Part shown: positions 35,867-46,167 of the stretch, one piece after another
How the letters are laid out: every line of letters starts with the position of its first letter
How positions within the stretch are numbered: the first letter of the stretch is position 1
DNA from: Algoriphagus sp.
GTDB taxonomy: Bacteria > Bacteroidota > Bacteroidia > Cytophagales > Cyclobacteriaceae
Direction: 5' to 3'
DNA length: 64,000 nucleotides
NCBI RefSeq assembly: GCF_030694375.1
Contig: NZ_JAUXYL010000020.1
Coordinates: 1 to 64,000 of the forward strand
Translations under genes and position numbers: made by a program
The notes under the pieces: generated by a model
What the model was told of the DNA's origin: nothing
The model's input: the letters and a program-made list of their open reading frames with translations, nothing else
Databases searched by the model: none

Positions 35867-38350
35867 TTTCTCTATTCGATTTGAATCGATTTCCTCGTCA
35901 ATTTTTAATTCGAGCATATTTTTAAAATTTATATCCCGTTGTGGGAATGGGATTTCAATTCCATTTTTCTTAAAAGAAGCATAGAGGGAGCTCATGACTT
36001 CATGCCTCATATCCAGCCAAATATCCATGTCGTCCACCCAGAAGAGTACTCTAAAATCCACTGAATTATCCCCGAATGTCTGCATCAGTACTTTTGGGGC
36101 CGGAACTTTCGAGATTTTGTCAAATTCCAGTGCGTCTTTAATCAATGATTGGACAAGTGTCATATCCGAGTTGTACGCAACACCGATAAGAAGCTCCACT
36201 CTTCTGCGTTTATCAGAGAGCGTCCAGTTGATCAATTGTTGGGAAAGCAAATCACCATTGGGTACGATGATCTCCGACCCGTCGTACCCCTGGATTTTAC
36301 TGGCTCGTATTCCGACCTCTTTCACCTTTCCGGTCATGGCACCCACCTCAATATCATCTCCGATTTGAATGGGCCGCTCGAATGCCAAAATGACGCCCGA
36401 GACTAGATTGTTGATGATGGTTTGAAGACCGAAACCTATACCGACTGATAAGGCTCCGAGTACAATGGTGATGTTATTTAAGGGGATGTTTGCCGCCGTA
36501 GCGGCTATTATAAATCCGGCAATCAGGATCGCCAATCGGATCAATAAGACAGAACTTCCAAGCCGTTTTTTTCTTGTAGAAGGTTTTTGCTGGTCTTTTA
36601 TTGTGACAAAATACGCGATGTTGTTTGACAAGAGGTACGCGACGTAAATCAAAGCACCAAAAAGGAATATGCTCCGGAACGTAAAACTGGTTTCACCGAG
36701 AAATCGCTCCGTTACCAGAAATTTTTCAAGTGTTTCATAGACATAATCGCTTAAAGCCAGATTTTGTAATAAGATGAAGATCCAAAATACAAAACCCAAA
36801 AACAGTAGAACTCCCCTTATCCGCTTCTGAATACTGGTGAAATCAATAAATGAGGTGAAGGAATCTGACTCTTTTTTATTTTCAAGCAGCACATAAATTA
36901 TTTCCATGATCACTTTTACGAAAAAATAGAGAGTGATCGCATGTACAAATCCCACTGATCCGGCGACGCTGAGGATTTTAGCCAAACTGTATCTCCCCAA
37001 TAGGTTTGCAAGAATCCCAAATGTCAATAAGATCATGATCAGGACTCGTAAGTTTTTCAAAAAATTCAACTCTTTAGGGTCATCTGAGGAGAAATTTTCG
37101 GGGATTTTCCAAAGGATGTACATGATGACGATATTCCCGATTTGAAAATATACGCGCTCCTGATAGGCGATCTCCCAGTAAAGATTGCTGATCGTGAAAA
37201 AGACAAAAATGACTACCAATACCATCCATCGCAGGAAGGTGGGTTTTGGAAAGGAACTGTGAATCAACACCGAAGAAAAAATCACTTGCAGGTAGATAAA
37301 AAAAGTAAGCAAGGCTATGGAACCGGTATCAAACATAAAAAACACCAGTGGAAGCAAGCCGACTAGGACCGAAGAAACAGGGTTTATATCCAGGTATTTT
37401 AATCGGTTAAGAATTATTTTCCCGTATTCTTTATCTCTTTCTATGCTCTTGACCACCCTTCTGATCCCTATACTGGCAGCGATCAAAATGAGAAGGGCGA
37501 GATAGGAAATAATCGGATTTGCCATCAGTTCCCTTTTGAGGATCAAAAAATTTAACTGAATAGAGTCGGAAGTGATGTCTAGAATTGATTTTGGGGAAGG
37601 AATAGAATAACTCTCCCAGATGTAATTGATTTCTTTTTTGAACAGATTTCTTTCCAGGATTGACTTGTTGATAGTGACATAGCGCTTAAGCTCCGTAATT
37701 CCCATTGAAATACGACTGAGATCGGACTGGTACCTAGCGGCTTGAAGTTCTTGACGGTAAATGGTGCTGTCAATCCGATAGATGTTTTCTTTGAGGTTTT
37801 GAATCTCTCCTGAATACATCGGGAGCAATAGGGTGTCCCGGATCTTGTATTTAAAAAAATCATCATTTTTCACCATTGTCAAAAGGCTGTCCAAAATCTG
37901 AAGGCGATCTAACCTCGCCTCAATGATTTTGTCTAAGTCCAAGTTTGCCTCTTCGGTAGTTTCCAAAAGACGAAAGAGCGCATTGACATACCTAAAATTA
38001 AATTTTGTGTTGGCTGTCCTAATCCGATCCCGAATAGAAGCCAGGGTCTCGTTCATGATGGGGATTTCATTGACGAATCTCGTAGTATCCAGAGACTCTT
38101 GGAGCTCCAGCATGATTTCATTTGCCAGAAGCGTATATTTTCTTCCCTTCCTGATGAGCACCTCCAGCGAGGGGGTAATGTAAAGTGTATCGGAATTGGT
38201 GCCACTTAGGTCAGGATCTAAAATGATCAAACTGTCTTTTATGGAAGTCAGTAGACTGTCTATTTTTTGATCATCAGTTGTGTTTTGGCCAAAAGTGGGA
38301 ATTTGAAAGAAAATGAAAAAAAAGATTAATAACAGCAGTAGGTTTTTCAT
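35843..38350 (-). CDS. Large mechanosensitive channel of the MscS/MscK type
   Basis: The 835-residue protein has a signal peptide (cleavage near TFGQ), a periplasmic coiled-coil-rich region to about residue 260, a set of membrane helices from about 275 to 610, and the MscS core. The pore helix and cytoplasmic start read GALSVGIGFGLQTIINNLVSGVILAFERPIQIGDDIEVG, followed by the beta domain with IIVPNGDLLSQQLINW. It should open on membrane tension and release solutes during osmotic downshock. It appears to be a single-gene unit. Confidence 0.93.
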   Translation of the reverse strand: MKNLLLLLIFFFIFFQIPTFGQNTTDDQKIDSLLTSIKDSLIILDPDLSGTNSDTLYITPSLEVLIRKGRKYTLLANEIMLELQESLDTTRFVNEIPIMNETLASIRDRIRTANTKFNFRYVNALFRLLETTEEANLDLDKIIEARLDRLQILDSLLTMVKNDDFFKYKIRDTLLLPMYSGEIQNLKENIYRIDSTIYRQELQAARYQSDLSRISMGITELKRYVTINKSILERNLFKKEINYIWESYSIPSPKSILDITSDSIQLNFLILKRELMANPIISYLALLILIAASIGIRRVVKSIERDKEYGKIILNRLKYLDINPVSSVLVGLLPLVFFMFDTGSIALLTFFIYLQVIFSSVLIHSSFPKPTFLRWMVLVVIFVFFTISNLYWEIAYQERVYFQIGNIVIMYILWKIPENFSSDDPKELNFLKNLRVLIMILLTFGILANLLGRYSLAKILSVAGSVGFVHAITLYFFVKVIMEIIYVLLENKKESDSFTSFIDFTSIQKRIRGVLLFLGFVFWIFILLQNLALSDYVYETLEKFLVTERFLGETSFTFRSIFLFGALIYVAYLLSNNIAYFVTIKDQQKPSTRKKRLGSSVLLIRLAILIAGFIIAATAANIPLNNITIVLGALSVGIGFGLQTIINNLVSGVILAFERPIQIGDDIEVGAMTGKVKEVGIRASKIQGYDGSEIIVPNGDLLSQQLINWTLSDKRRRVELLIGVAYNSDMTLVQSLIKDALEFDKISKVPAPKVLMQTFGDNSVDFRVLFWVDDMDIWLDMRHEVMSSLYASFKKNGIEIPFPQRDINFKNMLELKIDEEIDSNRIEKTKKSPEK

Positions 38351-38573
38351 CAGGTGGATTTCTTGAGATAAAAATAGGTATTAAATCCAGATTTGCGGGT
38401 TGAGTGATCGCGATGATTTCTGTCAACCTTAAGTCATATATCCCCCTCTTATTTCGGTCATAATGACTGAATTAATAGAAATTTTTCTAATAAATAAGAC
38501 AAAAAGGCTGGAATAAAGGTGTGGAACATAATTTATGGGATAAGCTCTTTGTAACAATTTAACCAATTACGTT

Positions 38574-39002
38574 ATGAAACTCGTCAGATACAACCAACTC
38601 GAACCCCAAATGCCTGCCTCATTCAGTGGAATGTTGGATCGATTCTTTAGCGATTCCGTGGGCGCTACCTTGAAGCAGTTTAATCCTGCAGTGGATATCG
38701 CAGAGGATGAAAAATCCTATGAAATCCATGTTGCAGTACCTGGGATGAAAAAGGCAGACTTCAAAATTGATTTGGTGGATGGCAAACTGACCATCTCCGG
38801 AGAGCGAAAATTGGAAGAGAAAAAAGAAGGTAAAAACTTCCACAGTATCGAGACTCAGTATGGTTCATTTAAAAGGTCCTTTTTCCTCCCTGAGGATGTA
38901 ATCGTGGACAATGTAGAAGCAAGCTATGAAGAGGGGCTGCTTAGACTTTTGCTGCCGAAACAAGAAAAGAAAGTCAATAAAGCTGTCATTGAAGTGAAAT
39001 AA
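38574..39002 (+). CDS. Hsp20 small heat-shock protein
   Basis: The 142-residue chaperone has an alpha-crystallin domain: FNPAVDIAEDEKSYEIHVAVPGMKKADFKI, DGKLTISGERK and a closing EASYEEGLLRLLLPK. It holds denatured proteins for refolding. A C-terminal I-x-I motif is not obvious (VIEVK end). It lies next to the HtrA gene at 39166, but with a terminator between them. Confidence 0.94.
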   Translation: MKLVRYNQLEPQMPASFSGMLDRFFSDSVGATLKQFNPAVDIAEDEKSYEIHVAVPGMKKADFKIDLVDGKLTISGERKLEEKKEGKNFHSIETQYGSFKRSFFLPEDVIVDNVEASYEEGLLRLLLPKQEKKVNKAVIEVK

Positions 39003-39004
39003 TT

Positions 39005-39030
39005 GAAGAGTGGGAAAACCCACTCTTCTT
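39005..39030 (+). terminator. Terminator of hsp20
   Basis: Perfect stem GAAGAGTGGG (39005-39014), AAAA loop, CCCACTCTTC (39019-39028), then TTATTT. Confidence 0.8.
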
Positions 39031-39165
39031 ATTTGGGTTATAAGTAATTCAAGTCCTCAAAAGCGGTTAATTCTTGTTAATTTGGTCCACTGGACTAATC
39101 CAAGAAGTTTCAAATTGAGTCTATACCTTGATACTTTGTTGTAGAAAAAGAAAACCATTAAAATT

Positions 39166-40671
39166 ATGAACAAGAAACAGTTTTTCTTGGGGATGCTTCT
39201 GGCGGCCCTGATCGGTGGAGTAGTCGCGCTGGCCGGTGTGAGTTTTCTGATCAAACCACAGAATGCCGGAACATTTGACGAAAAGCAACAAGCTTCATTT
39301 GTGAACTTATTGTCAGGTGAATCATTCAAAATTCCTGATGGAATCAATTTCGTGGCTTCAGCGCAGCTAGTCACTCCGGCAGTGGTGCACGTGAACAGTC
39401 AGGTTGCCATCACACCAAGAACAGAAAGAGACCCTATTCAAGAGTTCTTTGGGTTTCCTGATCCACGTAGAGACGGGGGACAAGGACGAGGCGGTCAGAT
39501 GCCGGTAAGTTCTGGTTCGGGAGTGATTATATCAGCGGACGGTTACATCGTGACCAATAATCACGTCGTAGAAGGAGCTACCAAGATTGATATTTCGCTC
39601 GATAATAATAAGCGATACGAAGCAACTGTAATCGGAACAGACCCAACTACTGATCTTGCCCTTTTGAAAATCGAAGCCACCGGTCTTCCTTTTGTCAGGT
39701 TTGGTGATTCGGATGATACCATGATCGGTGAATGGGTTTTGGCTGTTGGAAATCCCTTCAATCTAAACTCGACTGTCACTGCGGGGATTATTTCTGCCAA
39801 AGCCAGAAATATAGGTATACTAAGAGGAGTAGAGAATAATCTGCAAATCGAATCCTTTCTCCAGACTGACGCCGTAGTGAATCCGGGCAACTCAGGCGGA
39901 GCCTTGGTCAATCTCGCTGGTGAATTGATCGGTATCAACACTGCGATTGCTACTAATACCGGCACATTTACCGGATATTCGTTTGCTGTACCAAGTACCC
40001 TTGTCAAAAAGGTAATGGACGATCTAATGAAGCATGGTGCAGTTCAGAGGGGTCTTCTTGGGGTGAGCATAAACAACGTGAGTCCGGAATTAGCTGATGC
40101 CTTGAATTTGACATTTCCAGTCGAAAGGGGAGTGTATGTTGGAGGGGTTAATGAAAACTCAGCAGGTAAGGAAGCTGGTTTGAAAATAGGGGATATCATC
40201 ATTGCAATTGATGGTAAAACAGTAAACAACGTAGCCAACCTGCAAGAACTTGTTGCCCGAAAACGTCCCGGTGACAAGATTGATGTAGAATACATCCGCG
40301 ACGGAAAAACCTCAAAAACCTCTGCAACCCTGAAGAATTTCTCCGGAGATACAAATATCGTAAAGCGGGAAATACCCAAAACCTATACCTTCGAAGGCTT
40401 GCAGTTTGAAGATGTCAAGGAGGATGCAAAACAGAAACTGGATATCAAGGGTGGTGCTGTAATCAAAATGAACAGCAATGAAAATTGGAAAAAATCCGGT
40501 GCCAGAAATGGGTTTATTATAACCTCAGTAATTTCAGACAAAGGCAGAGCCAAAATCAACAATGCACAGGAAATGATCGATTTTCTGGAAAGATCCAAAG
40601 GAGAAGAAATTGTCGTTCTGGGAATGTTCCCGGATGGTACAGAATACTACTTCGAGGTAGAGAGGAATTGA
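39166..40671 (+). CDS. HtrA/DegQ-family periplasmic serine protease (second copy)
   Basis: The 501-residue protein has an N-terminal membrane anchor or signal (about 8-28), the triad H133 (VTNNHVVEG), D163 (TTDLALLK) and S243 (PGNSGGAL), an LA-loop rich in glycine (RRDGGQGRGGQ) and two PDZ domains, the first with NSAGKEAGLKIGDIIIAIDGK. It is clearly paralogous to the protein at 25827. It probably handles misfolded envelope proteins, possibly with the neighbouring heat-shock gene in a stress response. Confidence 0.93.
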   Translation: MNKKQFFLGMLLAALIGGVVALAGVSFLIKPQNAGTFDEKQQASFVNLLSGESFKIPDGINFVASAQLVTPAVVHVNSQVAITPRTERDPIQEFFGFPDPRRDGGQGRGGQMPVSSGSGVIISADGYIVTNNHVVEGATKIDISLDNNKRYEATVIGTDPTTDLALLKIEATGLPFVRFGDSDDTMIGEWVLAVGNPFNLNSTVTAGIISAKARNIGILRGVENNLQIESFLQTDAVVNPGNSGGALVNLAGELIGINTAIATNTGTFTGYSFAVPSTLVKKVMDDLMKHGAVQRGLLGVSINNVSPELADALNLTFPVERGVYVGGVNENSAGKEAGLKIGDIIIAIDGKTVNNVANLQELVARKRPGDKIDVEYIRDGKTSKTSATLKNFSGDTNIVKREIPKTYTFEGLQFEDVKEDAKQKLDIKGGAVIKMNSNENWKKSGARNGFIITSVISDKGRAKINNAQEMIDFLERSKGEEIVVLGMFPDGTEYYFEVERN

Positions 40672-40689
40672 GTTTTCTGTAAAGTCTTA

Positions 40690-40717
40690 AAAAGCCGGTG
40701 TGAGCCGGCTTTTTTTA
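40690..40717 (+). terminator. Terminator of the second HtrA gene
   Basis: Stem AAAAGCCGG pairs with CCGGCTTTT across a TGTGAG loop, followed by a T run. Confidence 0.85.
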
Positions 40718-40763
40718 TGCCTGTTTTTTCCTACTTTCATCGATCTTAAACCCACCTAAGCTC

Positions 40764-42041
40764 ATGAAGAAAAGGCTAATACTCCCTTTGGTTTTCCTCT
40801 TTGGAATATCTTCCCAATTGTTTTCCCAGACCCTGACGTCTGCCGGGAATCAACCTGTCCCCGGAATTTCAAAAGACCGACTTACCAAAATCAACGCCAT
40901 GCTAGACGAGGCTATTGGCAACGGGCAAGTTCCCGGATTGGTGGCTATGATTGTGAAAGACGGTAAAATTATTTATCATGAAGCCAAAGGACTGGCTGAT
41001 GTGGAGAGTGGAAAAAAAATGGAGAAAAACTCCATTTTTCGTATAGCTTCCCAGTCTAAAGCCATTACTTCAACCGCAATCATGATGTTGTGGGAGGAGG
41101 GAAAATTCCGATTGGATGATCCGATATCCAAATACATTCCAGAATTCAAAAATCCACAGGTGCTGAATACTTTTCGCTATGGTGACACAACCTACAGCAC
41201 CAGGACTTCCTCAAGGGAAATAACTATTCGCCATCTTTTGACCCACACCTCCGGCTTGGGCTATGGTGTGATCGATGGGGATGAACGAATGAAAATGATC
41301 TATCACAAGGCTGGGGTAATGGACCTCTTCACCACAGAAAATATCACCATCGGGGAAAGCGTCAAGCGATTGGCCAAACTACCTTTACATCACGACCCCG
41401 GCACCAAATACACCTACAGTGAAGGCCTGGATGTCTTGGGTTATTTGGTGGAAATTATCTCGGGAAAACCATTTGACGTGTTTTTGAAGGAGCGCATTTT
41501 TGACCCACTGGGAATGAATGATACCCGCTTTTACCTCAATGAGGCTCAAGCACCTCGACTGGTCACCGTGCACACCCCCAAGGACGGCAAATGGGTGCCT
41601 TTCCCGATTACTTTTTACGATCCGGCTTATCCAAAGACTGGGGCCAAGGTATTTTTCTCAGGAGGGGCAGGACTATCCTCTACCACCGAGGATTATGCCA
41701 AGTTTCTACAGCTGTACCTCAATGGAGGAATCTACAATGGAAAACGCATCTTGAGCCCACATACCATCACCACGATCATGACCAATCAAGTGGGCGATTT
41801 ACTGGGTGAAGGAGGCAAAGACTATGGGTTAGCTTTTGGACTGGTGGATGAAAAAGGCGTGCAATTGGGAGGAATCGGCAGTTTTGGCACCTTTGACTGG
41901 GGAGGATATTTCAATACGCAGTATTTCGCAGATCCTAAGGAGAAAATCATCGGTTTGCTATTCAAGCAGACATCCGGTGCTGGAAATGGAGATGAGACTG
42001 GATGGAAGTTTAGACAGCTAGTGTTTGCTTTAATTGAATAA
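40764..42041 (+). CDS. Beta-lactamase-family serine hydrolase (class C/esterase type)
   Basis: The 425-residue exported protein (signal ending LFSQ) carries the nucleophile motif S-x-x-K as SQSK (S96, K99), the following HTSGLGYG loop, and a Y-S-E triad residue set (YTYSEG) in place of the Y-x-N motif. The family covers carboxylesterases, D-aminopeptidases and penicillin-binding enzymes. Substrate is not predictable, and true beta-lactamase activity is unlikely to be its main role. Confidence 0.9.
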   Translation: MKKRLILPLVFLFGISSQLFSQTLTSAGNQPVPGISKDRLTKINAMLDEAIGNGQVPGLVAMIVKDGKIIYHEAKGLADVESGKKMEKNSIFRIASQSKAITSTAIMMLWEEGKFRLDDPISKYIPEFKNPQVLNTFRYGDTTYSTRTSSREITIRHLLTHTSGLGYGVIDGDERMKMIYHKAGVMDLFTTENITIGESVKRLAKLPLHHDPGTKYTYSEGLDVLGYLVEIISGKPFDVFLKERIFDPLGMNDTRFYLNEAQAPRLVTVHTPKDGKWVPFPITFYDPAYPKTGAKVFFSGGAGLSSTTEDYAKFLQLYLNGGIYNGKRILSPHTITTIMTNQVGDLLGEGGKDYGLAFGLVDEKGVQLGGIGSFGTFDWGGYFNTQYFADPKEKIIGLLFKQTSGAGNGDETGWKFRQLVFALIE

Positions 42042-42160
42042 CAATGTGGTTGGTGAGAACTCCAGCCAGTTAGAGTTAGGATTTCAACCGGGCTGGTCAC
42101 AAATTCTAAAATAAATATCTGAAATTCAGTAACTCTTGCAGTGTACTAATCCAAGAAAGT

Positions 42161-42841
42161 ATGAAAAAGCGGGAATTTTTGAAGAAAACCTTAGCAGGTT
42201 TTGGTACGATCGTAGCAATACCAGTGATGGCCTGTGACACCAAAGGTGACCTTAAGGGAGATGATATTGCCTGTGAAGTTTCACCCAAAGAAACCCGGGG
42301 CCCTTTTCCCAATAAATCACCTGTGGAACTGATGCGAGCGAATATCGTAGCCGATCGACAGGGTATTGCGCTTCTGATCAATCTGAAAATCCAGGATCAA
42401 AGCCTGGGTTGCTCGCCGATTTCAGGTGCTCAGGTAGATATCTGGCACTGTGATGCAGAGGGATATTACTCTGAATATGGCAATCACCCGCTCCAAAAAG
42501 CAGATTTTACAAAAGTTTCATTTCTCAGAGGTCGTCAGACTACTGATGCCAATGGCGAGGTTTCTTTCATCAGTATTTTTCCGGGATGGTATCCCGGTCG
42601 CGCTCCCCATCTTCACGTAGATGTGCTGAGAGAAAACAAAATTGTCCTGAGTACCCAGATTGCATTTCCGGAGAAAAGTACATCGGAAGTCTATGCCAGT
42701 CGGGGATACAAGGGCAAGGAAGATACTCCAAACGAAACAGACGGGGTTTTCCGTAACAGCTTGGCAGGCAATATGGCCGACTCGGTGTCCGGAAATCTAA
42801 ATGACGGCTTTACCTTGACAAAAGTGATTACGGTGGGATAA
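42161..42841 (+). CDS. Intradiol ring-cleavage dioxygenase (exported)
   Basis: The 226-residue protein starts with a signal of the form KKREFLKKTLAGFGTI ending in a lipobox-like VMAC. The dioxygenase fold shows WHCDAEGYYSEY, where the first iron tyrosine lies (about Y103), and PGWYPGRAPHLHVDV with Y144, H150 and H152 as the remaining iron ligands. Such extracytoplasmic members have an unknown aromatic substrate. There is no catechol pathway gene nearby. Confidence 0.9.
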   Translation: MKKREFLKKTLAGFGTIVAIPVMACDTKGDLKGDDIACEVSPKETRGPFPNKSPVELMRANIVADRQGIALLINLKIQDQSLGCSPISGAQVDIWHCDAEGYYSEYGNHPLQKADFTKVSFLRGRQTTDANGEVSFISIFPGWYPGRAPHLHVDVLRENKIVLSTQIAFPEKSTSEVYASRGYKGKEDTPNETDGVFRNSLAGNMADSVSGNLNDGFTLTKVITVG

Positions 42842-42842
42842 A

Positions 42843-43118
42843 TCATCCTTGGGCTCTTAGACTCTCCCCGTCTCGCCCGTGCAATCGTCGGAAAACCAAG
42901 GACGAAAGCATAGTTAAGCTTCCAATTACCAAGAATGTATATCGAAATGCCTGATGAATTACTCCCTGGACTGGATGTACATCACCTTCAAAAAGTTTGA
43001 GAAGAATTAAACCAAATGCTACTCCAAACCCAATGGCCAATTGTTGATTGACTGAAATCAGAGAATTTCCGCTGCTGGTATGTGCGGGTCGGAGATCAGC
43101 GATTGAAATGGAATTCAT
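42843..43118 (-). pseudogene. MFS transporter, C-terminal stub (DHA2-like)
   Basis: The 91-residue frame starts right after a stop codon and reads ISIADLRPAHTSSGNSLISVNQQLAIGFGVAFG, which matches the segment before the last two helices of 14-helix drug/H+ antiporters, followed by two hydrophobic helices and a charged tail. The 300-400 residues that should precede it are missing, so this is a remnant. It is convergent with the dioxygenase. Confidence 0.8.
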
Positions 43119-43176
43119 TTAGCTACCATCAGATTCCAAAATTCAAATCAGGCTTTGCCAATCAGTAGATGGTTGA

Positions 43177-44868
43177 TTAATCTGCCCCATAAATTTCAAA
43201 GAATTGATTTTCTGCTTCGACGGTTCCGATCAGTATGATTTCAGCGCCTTCTTCCAATATCATTTCTGGTTCAGGGTTGATGGTCATTTCTTCACCGGTT
43301 CGAATGGCAATGATGGTACACCCCGTCTCTTTTCGTATCGAAGATTCTTTGATGGTTTTGCCGATGAGTTGTTTGGGGATTTTTACTTTGATCAAATCGA
43401 GGCCCTCAGCCACCATCATGATATCACTTCGTTGCAACAAATTCAATATGGTGTTTGCACCAAGGGAAGCATATGACATGACAAAGTCGGCGCCGGCCCG
43501 GTGCATATTTCCCAAATTCCTTTCCAGAGTCGAGCGAGTGATAATTTGGATATCAGGCCGAATCAATCTACAGTAGATGGTTAAGTACACATTGACATCG
43601 TCGTCATGGGTCGTGATGATCACAGAGGGAGACTCCATAATTCCGGCTTGGAGCAGTATTTCCCGATCTGAAGCATCACCAACAATCGAATTTCTTACGC
43701 CTTTGACCCGAGAGGGATCTTTTTCAACAATCTTATAGTCAAGATTTCTTACAGAGAGGGCTTTTCCTGTAGCCCGACCGACCCTTCCTCCTCCCAAAAT
43801 CAAAACAGGTGCATTTAATTCCCCTTTCACACCAAATGTCTTGTTGTAAAGCTCCATCTGATCTCCCGAACCTGCCAAAACCAATACGGTACTTTGGGAA
43901 ATGAGTGTCTCAGGCCTGGCGGTTTGGAAGTTTCCCCGCTCCCAGATTCCAACCACACTGACTCCAACTTTTTGCCTCAGTTCGGTCTCCTTTAAGGTCA
44001 TTCCAACCAAAGATGACCCGGTGACGAGGGCTTCGGCAATCTGTAACTCCCCAAAACGTCCAACCACATGCGCACAAGCATCTCCGGCATTCGCTCTTCG
44101 GGATAGTATTAAGCCCATTATTTCTCCTAATTGAAGAACATTATTGCTGCCTGCGAGCTTTAGAATATCTACAGCTGCATCGGTATTAGCCGTGGAGATA
44201 ATGGTGACCTCCTTATTGATTCCTCTTACTGTAAAAGCAACATTGGTATTGAGCACATCCGATTCTGTTGTAGCCACCATGGCGGCTTTTTCAACTCTGG
44301 CGTTTCTGTAGGTTTGGGGATCTACCAAATCTCCCAGCATGACATTTATCCCCATTTCTTTCAGACGTAGCCCTTCTGCAAGATCCGCTACCAGCACAAC
44401 GTATTCGTAATTAAACCGATGAAGCTTTTTGATCAGCGGTTCGGTGATCGGGCCGTATCGGGTTAGAATAACATGACCTTGAATGGTTTTTGGAAGTTCT
44501 CTGGGAACACGGGATTGCTCCTGTGCCTTTATCCATGGGGAATAAAAGAAGTTGATGAAGGTAAATGGAAACAATACCAACAAAAACAACATTCCTGACA
44601 GTAAGACCACTATTGAAAATAACCTTCCGAAATCACTATGGAATGTGATGTCCCCAAATCCAAGCGTAGACATCACGGTAAGTGTCCAATAGAATCCTGT
44701 CAACCAGGAAAAGGTCTGTCCTTCCCTGAGCATCAAAAGATGAAAAATCACGGAGAATACCGTAATCATTCCAAGGAGTACCAAGAGAAAATTAAACAGT
44801 AACCGTAAGTTTTTCCGGTCAGGCTTATTCTGTAACAAAAATGAAATCTGTGCTCCAAGAAACTTCAT
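43177..44868 (-). CDS. K+ channel with two RCK (TrkA-N/TrkA-C) units
   Basis: The 563-residue protein has two membrane helices with a pore loop holding the filter TLGFGD (residues 68-73), then two TrkA-N domains (GHVILTRYGPITEPLI..., PVLILGGGRVGRATGKAL) each followed by a TrkA-C-type domain (e.g. GCTIIAIRTGEE). The filter variant TxGFGD still predicts K+ selectivity. Ligand-gated K+ flux controlled by nucleotide binding is expected. It stands alone on its strand. Confidence 0.92.
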   Translation of the reverse strand: MKFLGAQISFLLQNKPDRKNLRLLFNFLLVLLGMITVFSVIFHLLMLREGQTFSWLTGFYWTLTVMSTLGFGDITFHSDFGRLFSIVVLLSGMLFLLVLFPFTFINFFYSPWIKAQEQSRVPRELPKTIQGHVILTRYGPITEPLIKKLHRFNYEYVVLVADLAEGLRLKEMGINVMLGDLVDPQTYRNARVEKAAMVATTESDVLNTNVAFTVRGINKEVTIISTANTDAAVDILKLAGSNNVLQLGEIMGLILSRRANAGDACAHVVGRFGELQIAEALVTGSSLVGMTLKETELRQKVGVSVVGIWERGNFQTARPETLISQSTVLVLAGSGDQMELYNKTFGVKGELNAPVLILGGGRVGRATGKALSVRNLDYKIVEKDPSRVKGVRNSIVGDASDREILLQAGIMESPSVIITTHDDDVNVYLTIYCRLIRPDIQIITRSTLERNLGNMHRAGADFVMSYASLGANTILNLLQRSDIMMVAEGLDLIKVKIPKQLIGKTIKESSIRKETGCTIIAIRTGEEMTINPEPEMILEEGAEIILIGTVEAENQFFEIYGAD

Positions 44869-45219
44869 ACTATGATGAGTTTTTATGCTGAAATATGGCT
44901 AATTAAAATGAAATCTTGCCCACCATTTTTAGGCGGAAAGGCATGGCACAAGCGTCATAAACTGGCACATTATTCACACTGCAGGAAGACAGGTCTGACT
45001 ACTTTAATCAAATTATACTTAGATAAAAATAATGGAATTATTTAGTCTTCATGAAATTTATATCGAATCCGGTGATGACGGAAGGATGAATACCTGATGA
45101 TTTCCTCCAAGAAAACTGATACATTTTCAGAATAATTTTCGGGTGTTCGCTTTTGTAAGCTGAAAAAATCGCTCAAGTTTGGCAAACATGCATTTGAAAA
45201 CGATTTATTAATAAGTTTT
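44869..45219. other. Intergenic region, no feature recognised
   Basis: No gene, repeat or RNA was identified between the K+ channel gene and the TPR lipoprotein gene. A 65-codon open frame (45042-45239) overlaps the end of the TPR gene and lacks coding character. Confidence 0.4.
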
Positions 45220-46167
45220 TCAGCGCTGTTTCTGCCCAAAGTATCGGATCAAATCACTTTCCCCTGCAAGATACCCAAAGGAGGAAAATGCTTTATCGTC
45301 GACTAATTCCTGCATCATTTTTCTTGCTTGAGCGGTATCTCCATTGTATAGAAACCAATTGGCTACCCCATAGCGAATCGCGTCATTGGAGGGGCTCGCA
45401 GGTCCATCCGGCAATAGGGAGTCCACGGGGATCCAGCCTTTGTAAAGGCGACAGAGATCGGCATAGCTTTGATTTTCGATTACGGTGGAGTCCTGATGGA
45501 TGGGGGACAACATGGACTCAGCTTTTTGGGAATTTCCCAGCCGTTGCTGTATCATGTAAAGCCAATGTGTGCTTGAAACAATATTATCATAGTGATTGCC
45601 ACTTTCCCGACAGCGCAGATAAGCGGTATTGGCTTTTTCATATTGATGGCTGAGGTAATAGGCCAATCCCAGATGATACCAAATGTTGCCGTGTAAGCTG
45701 CTTACCGGAATATTCAGCGCATTGGGCATGCCGTCGGGCTCAACCTCATCTGCGGTTCCCTCGATCAATTGCGCAGCCTTTTCAAAATCTGAAATCGCGC
45801 GATCGTATTCCCTGATACTGAGGTAGCGGTGTCCCCGATGTCGGTAGAGTCTTGGGTCATTGGGGAATTTCTCCAGACCTCTCGTGTAGATGGCTATGGC
45901 TTCCTGATACTGCCCAAGGTAGGCTGTCCGCCGCCCAAACCAGATGAGGGCATCCACATCCCCAGGATTGGCTTCAAAACTTGTTTTTGCTTCCTGATAT
46001 TGAGCCAAAAGCTTTTCAGAAGGCACAGGAATAGGGAAGGTTTTTCCCAAAGGAGTAGTGAAGATGGAATCCTGCAGGGTTTGGTTTTCAGATAGATCAC
46101 CTGCATCTTTTTTTTGGTTACAGGCGATCAACATGGAGAAAACAGCGACCCAAAGAAGGTTTTTCAT
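45220..46167 (-). CDS. TPR lipoprotein
   Basis: The 315-residue product has a lipoprotein signal (VFSMLIAC) and at least four tetratricopeptide-like helix pairs: the GQYQEAIAIYTRGLEKFPND and REYDRAISDFEKAAQ units are the clearest, with a later unit at LGLAYYLSHQYEKANTAYL. TPR proteins bind partner proteins, so a scaffold role at the inner face of the outer membrane is plausible. No partner gene is evident. Confidence 0.85.
   Translation of the reverse strand: MKNLLWVAVFSMLIACNQKKDAGDLSENQTLQDSIFTTPLGKTFPIPVPSEKLLAQYQEAKTSFEANPGDVDALIWFGRRTAYLGQYQEAIAIYTRGLEKFPNDPRLYRHRGHRYLSIREYDRAISDFEKAAQLIEGTADEVEPDGMPNALNIPVSSLHGNIWYHLGLAYYLSHQYEKANTAYLRCRESGNHYDNIVSSTHWLYMIQQRLGNSQKAESMLSPIHQDSTVIENQSYADLCRLYKGWIPVDSLLPDGPASPSNDAIRYGVANWFLYNGDTAQARKMMQELVDDKAFSSFGYLAGESDLIRYFGQKQR

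Noticed and set aside
45042..45239. A 65-codon minus-strand frame overlapping the TPR lipoprotein end
   Set aside because: No recognisable motif, unusual composition and a 20-bp overlap into a confident gene.
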